Below, piece after piece: positions 44,401-53,200 of a stretch of 64,000 nt of DNA; position 1 is the stretch's first letter, and each line of letters opens with the position of its first letter. Below the pieces are notes generated by a model. The model had not been told where the DNA came from. It did no database searches and saw only the letters and a program-made list of their open reading frames with translations. The DNA lies in contig NZ_CP092183.1 in NCBI RefSeq assembly GCF_023499255.1, positions 7,994,501 through 8,058,500 on the forward strand, in the 5' to 3' direction. Origin of the DNA: Couchioplanes caeruleus. GTDB taxonomy: Bacteria > Actinomycetota > Actinomycetes > Mycobacteriales > Micromonosporaceae. A program made the translations under genes and the position numbers.

Positions 44401-44744
44401 AGGGCGACCCACGCCGCGCCGACGACCTTGCAGTTGTCGAGCGCGACCTCGCCGGAATAGACGTCGACCGCCGCGAGCTTCGGGTCGGCGCTGGAGAGCG
44501 TGATGCCCCGCAGCTGCGCACCCTCGCCCTGGACGGAGAGCACGCTGCCCTCCTCCACGTGCACCTCGACCGGGCCGCCGGCTTCCGCGCTGATCGTGAT
44601 GAGGTTGCCGACGACGAGCTTCTCCGCGTACCGCCCGGGGTGCACGCTGATCGTCGCCCCGCGTTCGGCCCGCGCCAGGGCGGCGCCGATCGTCGGGAGC
44701 GCGCCGGGGGCGCCACCGCCCACCACCAGGACCTGCCGGCTCAT
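41442..44744 (-). CDS. EccA-like AAA+ ATPase fused to right-handed beta-helix
   Basis: An 1100-residue fusion. Residues ~1-520 form many short strands typical of pectate-lyase-like beta-helices (LRGITLSSADPKLAAVDVYS, FERCTFAATGHTAAHISA). A CbxX/EccA AAA+ domain follows: Walker A FAGPPGTGKTTVA (~598-610), Walker B GGVLFIDEAYTLS, sensor RFTRTIEFPNYS. A second P-loop-like module near 885 reads GPSGSGRSEF, with Arg instead of the Walker Lys, so it is likely inactive. EccA ATPases act in the cytosol to process type VII substrates. ATG at 44744 overlaps the upstream gene (ATGA). Confidence 0.8.
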   Translation of the reverse strand: MSRQVLVVGGGAPGALPTIGAALARAERGATISVHPGRYAEKLVVGNLITISAEAGGPVEVHVEEGSVLSVQGEGAQLRGITLSSADPKLAAVDVYSGEVALDNCKVVGAAWVALLARLQGSVALRGCEVRNPGGAGIVVAAPGMSTVEDTALSDIGTSGVVVCDHGSLTLRRCTIRDTVANSICVNGDARFTLENCEVTGARKPALVVEQRAWARINRLTVRMSANVDAFVRGDVDMVVTDSTFTGAALQAVHITDGAKPAFERCTFAATGHTAAHISARAAPVFTDCTITDSKIGVNAEGEAAPRFAGLTVRGTTESLAVAAAKAELTVSRLRAEVSLGSGIIVRDDATLDGSDLVLDTAGAPALDVLGGSRATVREARFDGTGAAGVAASGGATVDLRSAVLRGAGLRVGDASVQLRDSEIAQASADGILVGSGGSVTAVQVRVRGARQDGVRLDRGGRGAFTDCEVLGSGTAGFGVDTAEPVTISRCAVRDNGGDDVRRGGDAQLTVEALDTGSRPVAHEPEPAARHEERGEQAEPEAESELSAPLRELNSLIGLRGVKQEVTALINLIKMSQVRQQMGLPMPPMSRHLVFAGPPGTGKTTVARLYGSVLAELGILSKGHMIEAARADLVGQYIGSTAIKTTELVTKALGGVLFIDEAYTLSAGSGGSGPDFGQEAIDALMKMMEDHRDELVVIVAGYSELMEKFLESNPGLASRFTRTIEFPNYSVEELVTIASNLCSKHYYELTDDAVDALTTYFTRIPKNSTFGNGRVARKLFEAMINNQASRLATSPPAKDTELNRLTAEDLAPELALLEDLPVEQSAQPDVATNPAGAINAARSWRRMCELVGAASVRDAAGSALLQLCELRNRRRGYGKHGNVVISGPSGSGRSEFARLYAAGLSELDLVPVGHLVRVSTGHELAPHWPGQARSLVSAALRDAEGGVLVVEHTDDGSGRGTEAVETLVEQMRAGMGDPVTVFIGEPAALRELRAAVPAIDEVFGQEWAMPAYSTAELAEIVVRHLVRRGHEVPDDVRAALADLAAGLPERTVRAAHLFSWGLTRTAASRTLALADLNGLMNRAEPGRAAARQPGGLAAVG

Positions 44745-47500
44745 CCTCGGCTCCTCTCCGCGGCCGCGGGCGGGACCAGGCCGGGCAGCACACCGAACCG
44801 GCCGGCGGCACCGGGGCCGACCCGCCGGCGCGGCTCCGCGCCCGCCCAGCGCTCCGTGCTGCGGCGCAGCGCGGTGACCGCCAGCTCGTCCAGCGAGACC
44901 CGGTTGGCGTCCACCCGGCCGCTGTCGTCGATCTCGTTCGTCCCGATCTCGCGCATGAGCACGGCGCCGCGCTGGTCGCCGGCGGGCTCGCGAAGCTCCA
45001 GGATCTTGAAGTTGGTGCCGGGCAGGAACAGCACCCGGTCCTCGGCCCGCTCGTCGCCCTCGGGCTCCAGCAGGCTCGTACGCCGGCCCGTCATCGACCA
45101 GATCAGGACGTCGGTGTCGCCGTCCTGGGCGGAGCACGGCCCGGTCAGCGCGGCGACGAAGCCCCAGTCGGTGATGAGCCGGCGCTCGCGGTACAGCTCC
45201 CATTCGCGCGCCGACGGCGACGAGCGGAACACCGTCGTCCCCCGGTACGACGGCAGCCGCGACAGGCCGGACGCCACGCACCGGGCGAACGGCACGTGCG
45301 GGCCGTTGCCGCCGGACCGCAGTCCCGCGTCCACGCCCGCGCCCCGCGGGGAGAGGTAGAACCGCACCGCGACGGAGTCGGCGAGCACGTCGTCGGCGGT
45401 CAGCGAGCCGCCGCCCTGCATGCCGGGGTGCTCGGACATGAGCCGCGCCACCGAGCTCGCCATGGTGTCGAACTCGCGGCTGAGCGTACGGCGCAGCCAG
45501 CCGCGCTCCTCGTCCAGCGGCCGCCGGGGCAGCAGGGCGGACGCCTCGGAGGCCGGCACGGCCTGCAGCCGGGCGCCACCGTCGGCCGCGGCGCCACCGT
45601 CGGCCGCGGCGCCACCGTCGGCGGCGGCGGGCGGCACCGGTGCGGGCTTCGCCGCCGGGGCGGTCGGTGCCGGCGCGACGGGTGCGGGCGAGGTGGGCGC
45701 CGGCGGCTGGTCCGGGGCCAGGGTGTGCAGCTTGCTGGTGCCCATGTCCGCCGGGTCCGGCAGATCGACCTGCGCGACCTCGAGCGCGGCCGACGGCGCG
45801 ACCGGCGCAGGCGGCGCTACGGGCGGCGCAGGCGGGGTGACCGAGGCGATCGGCGGCGCGACCGGGAGCGGGGTCTCCACCCCGGCGACCGGCATCGGGG
45901 CCTCGACGGCGGCGGGCGGCGCCGGAGCCTCCACCGCAGCGGGTGGCGCGGGCTGCTCGACCGGTTGCGGCCGCGCCGGCAGCGGCACCGAGACCTGCTG
46001 CTGCGGCACCGCGACCGGCGCCGAGACCACGGGCGCACCCAGCACGGCCGGCGGCGCGAACCGCACCGGCTCCGCAACGGGGGCCGGGGGCGCGATCTGC
46101 ACCGGCTCCGCGACCGGCGCCGGCATGATCTCGGCGACCGGCTGCGGCGGCGGCGCGCTCTCCCGCACGGTCGCCGTGATGACCTGTACGTCGGTCTCCT
46201 CGCCGAGGACCGCGTGGGCCTGCCCGGCCGGGCGTACGCCGGGCACCAGCACGGACGCGGGGAACAGCACGCTCGCGCCGGCCGCGTTGCTCTCCAGCCG
46301 GGCCGCGAGGTCCTCGGCGAGCTCACGCATGCGGGCGGCCCGCTCCTCCACGGTGTCGTCGAAGATCAGCGTGCTGCCCTCGGGGTCGAGCGCCGCCGCC
46401 CGGACCCGCTCCGCGTTCGGCGGCTCCTCGGGCGAGCGGATCCAGAGGCCGGCCTGGACCACCTCGACCACGGCGTCGGGGGCGTACCAGTAGACCCGCT
46501 TGGCGATCTCCTCGGTCCACTTCAGCGGCGGCCGGTGACTCACCACGAGCGGGCGGCGGGCCTTGGAGTTGGGGTGCGCCCGCGGCGCGTACCCGAGCTC
46601 CAGCGCGAACGGCGCCCAGCCCAGCACGCCGTCGGGGCGTACGGTGCGGATCTCGAACTTCTGCGGCGCGCCCACCGGCACCCCGGTGTAGCAGATGATG
46701 TTGGTGCCGAGCTGGTCCGCCAGGGTCTGGCCGAACGACTCGCCCTCGGGCAGCCGGACGTCGCCGTACTGCACGAAGCGGGTACGGGCACGGCTGTCCT
46801 CGTCGAGCTCGCGCCAGAACCGGACCACGTCGTCGAGCGAGAGCGGCGCGGTGCCGGGGCAGCCCAGCAGCACCGTCATGGTCTCCGGCTGGCACGGTAC
46901 GTCGGCCACCAGGCGGGCCCGGTGCTCGGCGACGATCTCCGGATCACGGACGTCGTGGATCCACACGCCGCCGGGCAACGGCTCGATCTCACCGGTCGAG
47001 CTGGACGCCTTGCGGTCCACCACCGCCCGGTCCCAGGCCGGGGTCGGGTAACGCTTCGCGTCCCAGGTCGGGGGCTTGCCGGGGCGGAACCGGACCCAGC
47101 CGCTGCCCGGGGCGGAGTGCACGAACAACGCACCGGCCGAGCCGCGGACGAGGTCGCCGTCGGGGGCGATGACCGTACGGTTCAACCGCTCGGAGAGCCA
47201 CTGCCCGGCCATGGCGGCGGCGTTGCGGTGCTGACCGCAGGCCACCAGCCGGATGCCGCGCCGCCGCCGGGGCAGCACGCCGGCCATGGATTCCCAGGAG
47301 CTGATCGGCATGCCGGCGCCCAGGTCGAGCACGACCACGTCGTTCTCGGCGTCCTCCACGACGGACAGGGCGAGCGACTGCGCCTCGGAGCTGATCGCGT
47401 CCTCGGCGTGCAGCACGAGGGCGTTGCCCACGGTGTGCTGGACGACCCCGCCGGGGCCGCCCTTGCCGCCGCGGAGCAGGCTGCGGATGCCGGTTGCCAT
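44741..47500 (-). CDS. T7SS-associated accessory protein B: caspase-like modules plus pseudo-ADP-ribosyltransferase-like C-terminus
   Basis: A 919-residue paralog of the protein at 31265-33808. It has an N-terminal module with VACGQH (C89), a second module with RFVQYGDVRLPEG, a third with YWYAPDAVVEVVQAGLW, a ~200-residue Pro/Ala linker, and the ADP-ribosyltransferase-like C-terminal ~240 residues: YRGTTVFRSS, TDWGFVAALT, DVLIWSMTGRRT and EDRVLFLPGTNFKI. As in the other copy, the catalytic second Glu is Arg. It lies between the EccA-like gene and eccB in the core operon, so it is probably a cytosolic component or adaptor for effectors. Confidence 0.65.
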   Translation of the reverse strand: MATGIRSLLRGGKGGPGGVVQHTVGNALVLHAEDAISSEAQSLALSVVEDAENDVVVLDLGAGMPISSWESMAGVLPRRRRGIRLVACGQHRNAAAMAGQWLSERLNRTVIAPDGDLVRGSAGALFVHSAPGSGWVRFRPGKPPTWDAKRYPTPAWDRAVVDRKASSSTGEIEPLPGGVWIHDVRDPEIVAEHRARLVADVPCQPETMTVLLGCPGTAPLSLDDVVRFWRELDEDSRARTRFVQYGDVRLPEGESFGQTLADQLGTNIICYTGVPVGAPQKFEIRTVRPDGVLGWAPFALELGYAPRAHPNSKARRPLVVSHRPPLKWTEEIAKRVYWYAPDAVVEVVQAGLWIRSPEEPPNAERVRAAALDPEGSTLIFDDTVEERAARMRELAEDLAARLESNAAGASVLFPASVLVPGVRPAGQAHAVLGEETDVQVITATVRESAPPPQPVAEIMPAPVAEPVQIAPPAPVAEPVRFAPPAVLGAPVVSAPVAVPQQQVSVPLPARPQPVEQPAPPAAVEAPAPPAAVEAPMPVAGVETPLPVAPPIASVTPPAPPVAPPAPVAPSAALEVAQVDLPDPADMGTSKLHTLAPDQPPAPTSPAPVAPAPTAPAAKPAPVPPAAADGGAAADGGAAADGGARLQAVPASEASALLPRRPLDEERGWLRRTLSREFDTMASSVARLMSEHPGMQGGGSLTADDVLADSVAVRFYLSPRGAGVDAGLRSGGNGPHVPFARCVASGLSRLPSYRGTTVFRSSPSAREWELYRERRLITDWGFVAALTGPCSAQDGDTDVLIWSMTGRRTSLLEPEGDERAEDRVLFLPGTNFKILELREPAGDQRGAVLMREIGTNEIDDSGRVDANRVSLDELAVTALRRSTERWAGAEPRRRVGPGAAGRFGVLPGLVPPAAAERSRG

Positions 47501-47506
47501 GACGAT

Positions 47507-48862
47507 CTACCTCCCTGAGCCGCCGGCGACGGCGGCTCGGCTCAGCAACGGTCCCTGCGGCAGGGCCGCCAGCAGGCTCCGGGGGAACGGGACGAGACCG
47601 GCTCTGTCCAGCTTCAGCGCCGAGACGGTCTGCTGGTCCGCGAGGGGGTACGCGACCCCTTCATCGGAGATGAGTGAGGCCTCGACGCGGATCTGCGACG
47701 CCTGCGGGACGGGCGCCACCACCATGCCGGTGGCCGGGCGGACGTACACGTAGGGCTTGCCCTGGTCGGTCACCGCCGACCAGGCCCGGGTGGTCAGGAC
47801 CGGCATGCTCGCGACGACGTCCTTCGCGACGGGCTGCTGGCGCAGGCAGAGCACCCGGTCGCCGGCATCCTGCCAGCGCAGGGTGGCGAGGTCGGGCAGC
47901 CGGTCGGTCAGCGACCGGTCCGCCGACCGCGGGGCGTCCACGATGGCCGCCGCGTCCACGTCGACCGGCCGGCCGCCGCGGTCGGCGTCGGCGAGGAGGA
48001 ATTCCGTACGGCTCATCGGCGCCAGCCCGTCGCGGCGCAGCACGAACAACTGCTCGTCGCCCACGGCGGGGCGCTGCCGGAACAGGGTGCCGACCGGGTA
48101 GCGCTTCCCGTCGACCTCGGGTCCGTCCGACCCGGCGCCCTCGATCTTCGCGGGGCCGAGGGCCGGGCCGTCCAGCAGCCAGTCGAGCCACATCTGCGGC
48201 GCGCGGGTGGGCCGTACGTTCGCCGCACCCAGCGCCACGAGCACGGCGTCGTCCTTCACGAGGAACTTGCGGCCCAGCGCGATCAGGTACGTCCGCCCGC
48301 CGCCGCGGACCACGCTGAACCGGTCGGCCGGCAGCGGCTCGGAGGGCGCGCGCGGGTCCAGGTCGACCCCGAGGCCGTCGACCGGGTCCTCGACCACCGA
48401 GCCGGGCAGGCAGGTGAGCCAGGGGCCGGTCACCAGGTCCTTGGCCGCCGGTACGGTCTGCGGCGCGTTCGCGATACCGATGGCCGGCCCGCGCGGGATG
48501 TCCTTCAGCGAGTTCTGTGAGATCAGCTTGACCTTGGCCGACGCGCCCTGCACCAGCATCGCCGAGGTGAGGTTCGGGGTGGGACGCAGCATGCCGTCGA
48601 GGTAGACGTACCGGTTGCCGCTCTCCTTCTCCACGAGGATCGCGCCGGCCTGCCGGAACGCCTTGCTGCCGCCGGGGACGATCCAGCCGTAGACGGCGAA
48701 GCCGCCCGCCACCAGCACCACGACGAGGATGCCCAGCAGGACGCCGGTCAGCGCCCGGCGGCCCGGGATCTCCGCGCTGGTCGGGTCGCCCTCGACGAGG
48801 GCGGAGCTGAGGCGGCCCATCATGAAGGTGTGTGCGTGGACGTGGTCGCGCTGGGTCTGCAT
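47507..48862 (-). CDS. eccB: Type VII secretion protein EccB
   Basis: A 451-residue protein with a short cytosolic N-terminus (QTQRDHVHAHTFMMGRLSSA), one transmembrane helix (~38-59) and a large periplasmic domain with several repeat-like units, as in EccB. The RR-SALVEGDP element and the length are canonical. EccB forms part of the membrane complex around EccC. It lies between eccD and accessory protein B. Confidence 0.92.
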   Translation of the reverse strand: MQTQRDHVHAHTFMMGRLSSALVEGDPTSAEIPGRRALTGVLLGILVVVLVAGGFAVYGWIVPGGSKAFRQAGAILVEKESGNRYVYLDGMLRPTPNLTSAMLVQGASAKVKLISQNSLKDIPRGPAIGIANAPQTVPAAKDLVTGPWLTCLPGSVVEDPVDGLGVDLDPRAPSEPLPADRFSVVRGGGRTYLIALGRKFLVKDDAVLVALGAANVRPTRAPQMWLDWLLDGPALGPAKIEGAGSDGPEVDGKRYPVGTLFRQRPAVGDEQLFVLRRDGLAPMSRTEFLLADADRGGRPVDVDAAAIVDAPRSADRSLTDRLPDLATLRWQDAGDRVLCLRQQPVAKDVVASMPVLTTRAWSAVTDQGKPYVYVRPATGMVVAPVPQASQIRVEASLISDEGVAYPLADQQTVSALKLDRAGLVPFPRSLLAALPQGPLLSRAAVAGGSGR

Positions 48863-48868
48863 GCCGGC

Positions 48869-50275
48869 CTACCCGAACAGCCCGCGGGCCCACGCGTACG
48901 TGCCCATGACCTGCGCCAGCACCGGCAGGACCGCCACGCCCGTCGCGACGTCGAGGAACGTGGCCGAGTACTCCCAGAACGGCAGCAGCCGGCGCGGCCA
49001 CGGGCGCAGCGCGGCCAGCACGAGCGGGACGATCGCCGCGAGCAGGCCGCCCAGCAGCGCGTACCGCCAGCCCGGCGTCAGCAGATCGGAGAATTTCATG
49101 ATGACCATGAGGTAGCCGACGGTACCGGCGACGACGAGCGCGATCCGTTGCCACAGACCGAAGAAGGTACGGGCGCGCAACAGGATTGCACTGGATACCA
49201 CCAGCACCAGCGTCCAGCCCGACCACCCCGCCACCTGCATGGTGAAGAAGAACATGACCGGCAGCACGAACGCCGACGAGCACATCGCCACGGTCAGGTA
49301 CGTGTCCGCGTGGTCGGCCCGTTCCCGGACCTGGTCGGAGGGGACCGGCTCGATGTCGTACGACATGTCCTCACCGGTCTTGGGCAGTTGCGGGCCCCGC
49401 AGCCGGGACAGCTTCACCGCCACCCGGGGCGCCAGCACGATGACCGCGAAGACGAGGGCGACCGCGGTGGCGGCGGTGCGCTGCGTCGTCATCGCCGAGC
49501 CGGTGCGCAGCAGCAGCACCCCGATGACCACGAGCCCGGTCACGCCCACCACCAGCAGCGAGGCGAAGGGCAGGCCCGGGATCACCGTACGCTGCAGGAG
49601 CAGCAGCAACGCGACCACCACGACGCACGCCACCGAGCCGGCGAGCACGGCGGGACCGGTCCAGGCGATGCCTTCGGGATCCCCGTCGACCGCGCTGGAG
49701 GCGGCCAGCGCGGCGAACCCGCTCGCCGCCGAGCTGAACAGCAGCGCGAACGCCCCGTCGGTCAGCCTGCGCCCCGCCACGAGCGCGGAGGTGAAGAAGA
49801 CGGCGGCGAGCACCCCGGCGGCGACGACCTGCGGGAGCACCGGCCCCCGGTCGACGAGCACGGCCGCGGTGGCACCCATGGCGACGACCGAGAGCAGGAG
49901 GAACAGCACCCGGCGGTACTCGGGCTGCCACCGGTCGTCGCGCCGGTTCACCACCGTGGCGACGCCCTCGGCCAGGTCGTCGAAGTCGAGCTCCGGCAGC
50001 GGGTCCTCGGCCTGGCGCAGGTACAGCTCCTCGCCCTCGAGCCAGTCGAGGCTCTCCGGCGTACCGGTCAGTTCGAACGGCGGCTGCCCGAGCCGCTGCA
50101 GCACCCAGGCGCCTTCCGGGGTGTCCGCGTCGGGCCGGCGGCCCGCGGTGGTGTGGTGCAGCAGGACGGGCAGCAGCGCGGCGACCGTGGTGGTCGACGG
50201 CACCGCCAGGTCGACCTTGCGCTCCGGTCCGATGACGGTGATCCGGCAGAGCTCGCCGGTCGTGGCCGTGGTCAC
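48869..50275 (-). CDS. eccD: Type VII secretion protein EccD
   Basis: A 468-residue membrane protein. The N-terminal ~90 residues form a ubiquitin-like YukD domain (CRITVIGPERKVDLAVPSTT), and about eleven transmembrane segments follow. EccD dimers form the central membrane vestibule of ESX systems. GTG at 50275 overlaps eccC's stop (GTGA). Its stop is 7 bp from eccB. Confidence 0.92.
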   Translation of the reverse strand: MTTATTGELCRITVIGPERKVDLAVPSTTTVAALLPVLLHHTTAGRRPDADTPEGAWVLQRLGQPPFELTGTPESLDWLEGEELYLRQAEDPLPELDFDDLAEGVATVVNRRDDRWQPEYRRVLFLLLSVVAMGATAAVLVDRGPVLPQVVAAGVLAAVFFTSALVAGRRLTDGAFALLFSSAASGFAALAASSAVDGDPEGIAWTGPAVLAGSVACVVVVALLLLLQRTVIPGLPFASLLVVGVTGLVVIGVLLLRTGSAMTTQRTAATAVALVFAVIVLAPRVAVKLSRLRGPQLPKTGEDMSYDIEPVPSDQVRERADHADTYLTVAMCSSAFVLPVMFFFTMQVAGWSGWTLVLVVSSAILLRARTFFGLWQRIALVVAGTVGYLMVIMKFSDLLTPGWRYALLGGLLAAIVPLVLAALRPWPRRLLPFWEYSATFLDVATGVAVLPVLAQVMGTYAWARGLFG

Positions 50276-53200
50276 CCGCGGCTCCCTTCGCTGACGAGGC
50301 CCGTCTGCATCAGCTTCACGCCGCGACGGGTGACGAGCTGGGCACGGCCCGCCGGCAGCCGGCGCGGGGGCGCCTCGCCGAGGAACTTGCCCTCTTCCTT
50401 CGGGTACGAGAACAGGGTCGCCGGGTTGCCCAGCTCCCAGATGCGGCGCACGACGGGGTCCATCATGGCCCGCATCGCGCTGGAGGTGCTGCGCGCGACG
50501 ATCACGTGCAGTCCGATGGAGACACCCTGGGCCAGCAGCGGGAGCAGCGGCTCCAGGCTCGAGCCGACCCCGATGCCCTTGGTCATCAGGTCGTAGTCGT
50601 CGACGACGACGAACAGCTCGGGCCCTTCCCACCAGTCGCGCCGGCGCATCCGCTCCGACGAGATCTCCGCGCCGGGCACCCGCCGGTTCATCGAGACGGA
50701 GGCCTGGCCGGCGAGCTCGTACAGCGCGTCGCCGGTGATGCCGGACCCCACCTGGTACGCCGCCGGAATGGCGGTGTCCAGGTCGCGCCGGGAGTCACCG
50801 AGCACGACCTTCGCCTGCTCCGGCGAGTAGTGCCGCTGGATGGCGCGCAGCACCAGCCGCAGCATGTTCGTCTTGCCGGTCTCGCTGTCACCGAACACGA
50901 GCATGTGCGGCGTGACCATGAAGTCGTGCCAGACCGGCTCGAGCCGCTGCTCGTCCTGGCCGATGCAGACCTTGAACTCCGGCTGCGGGTCCGGGAGCCG
51001 CTCGGCGGGCAGGCGGGTCGGCAGCATCCGTACGGCCCGAGCCGGCGCACCGGTCCAGAACGTGCCGATCTCCTCGACCACCGCCTTGGTGGCCTCGGCC
51101 AGGTCGCCGGTCTCCGAGCTGCCGTCGGTGCGCGGCAGCGCGCCGAGGAAGTGCAGCCCGTCGCCGGTGAGCCCGCGGCCGGCCTGGTTCGGCACGGTCG
51201 CGGCCTTGCGGGAGCCGACATCGGACTCCATCGGGTCGCCGAGCCGCAGCTCCAGCTTGGTGCCCATGAGGTCGCGCAGCCAGGTCCGCATCTCCGACCA
51301 GCGGGTGGCGGTGACGATGACGTGGACCCCGAACGACAGCCCGCGCGAGGCGATCTCCTGGAACTTCGTGTCCAGGTCCATGAAGTCCTGCTTCATCGTG
51401 TACCAGCCGTCCACGACGAGGAACACGTGGCCGAACGGGTCGTCGATCTCGCCGCGGGCCCGCGCCGCCAGGTACGACGTCATGGAGTCCAGCCCGCGCC
51501 CGGCGAACTCGGCCTCCCGGCGCTCCATCACCTGGAGCACCTCCTCGAGCGTCCGCACCACGCGGTCGCGTTCCATGCGCGTCGCGATCGAGCCGACGTG
51601 CGGCAGGCCGGCGATCGAGGCCAGGCCGCCACCGCCGAAGTCCAGCCCGTAGAACTGCACCTCCTGCGGGGTGTTCGTCAGCGCGAGCGACAGCACGAGG
51701 CTGCGCAGCAGGGTCGACTTGCCGCTCTGCGGGGCACCGGCGATGCCGACGTGGCCGTCCGCGCCGCCGAGGTCCACTGTGAGCAGCTCGCGCAGCTGTT
51801 CCTGCGGCCGGTCGACGATGCCGACGGGCACCCGCAGGCGGCCCTGGGCGGCCGGGTCCGCGACGGTCATGCCACGCACCGGGTCGGGGACCACGCTGGG
51901 CAGCAGCGAGTCGAGGCTCGGCGCGGACGACAGCGGCGGCAGCCACACCTGCCGGGCCGGCGGCCCGGATCCGGCGAGCCGGTTGAGCAGCACCTCGACG
52001 AGGCTGGGACCGGACGCCGTCTCGGGCGCGGGCTCGTCCTCCGCCGGGGTGTCGGCGGGGCGTACCCGGCCCGGGTCGTGCCGGACCGCGACCTGGCGGG
52101 TGGTGAAGGGCACGATCTCCTCGACCACGGCGGGCTCGTCGCCCGCCTCAGCCCCGCCGATCAGACCCTTGCCCGTGTACGGGCCGGAGACGTACGCCGA
52201 CTTGAACCGTACGAGGTTCGTGGTGTCGACCTTGAGGTAGCCGTTGCCGGGCTCGGGCGGCAGCTCGTACGCCTTGCCCACGCCGATGACCGCCCGGGAC
52301 TCCATCGAGGAGAACGTCCGCAGCGCCAGCCGGTACGACAGGTGCCCCTCGACCCGGTTGATCCGCCCCTCGTCCAGGCGCTGGGAGGCGAGCAGCAGGT
52401 GCACGCCGAGGCTGCGGCCCAGCCGGCCGATCGAGACGAACAGGTCCATGAACTCGCCCTTGCTGCTCAACAGCTCGCTGAACTCGTCGACGATGATGAG
52501 CAGCACCGGGAACGGCACCAGCTGAGCGCCGTTCGCGCGGGCCTTCTCGTAGTCGAACAGTGAGGCGTACCCGCTGGCCCGCAGCATCTCCTGGCGCCGG
52601 GTCATCTCGCCGTTGAGCGCGTCCTGCATACGGTCGACCAGCGGCAGCTCGTCGGCGAGGTTCGTGATGACCGCCGAGGTGTGCGGCAGCTTCTCCATGC
52701 CGATGAAGGTCGCGCCGCCCTTGAAGTCGACGAGGACCAGGTTGAGGATCTCGGAGCTGTGGGTGGCGGCGAGCGCGCAGACCAGCGTCCGCAGCAGCTC
52801 GCTCTTGCCGGAACCGGTCGCGCCGATGAGCAGGCCGTGCGGGCCCATGCCGCCCTGCGCGGACTCCTTCAGGTCGAGCTCGATGACCTCGCCGTCCTCG
52901 GTCACGCCGATCGGCACCTGCAGCCGGTTGCGCTGCGGCAGCCGCGACCGCCACAGCTGCTGGACGTCGAACGTGTTGGCGTCGCGGATCCCGAGCAATG
53001 TGGTCAGGTCGAAGCTGGTCTCCAGTGGCTCCTCGACCACGTCGAGCGTGCCGCTGGTGCGCTTCGGCGCGACCAGCCGGGCCAGCGACTCGGCCGGCAC
53101 CACGCCGAGGGCGTCGCGGACGGCGGAACCCACCGTCTCGCCGGCCGGGAACTCGACGACGTCGTCCTTCACGGTCAGGCGCAGCACCTTGGGGCCGCCG

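Noticed and set aside
41889..45359. 1156-codon open frame on the plus strand
   Set aside because: It is antisense to the EccA-like gene and accessory protein B, rich in Arg/Gly/Asp without any domain. GC-rich third positions make antisense frames open.
45296..47518. 740-codon plus-strand frame
   Set aside because: Antisense to accessory protein B; composition is low-complexity and no motif was found.
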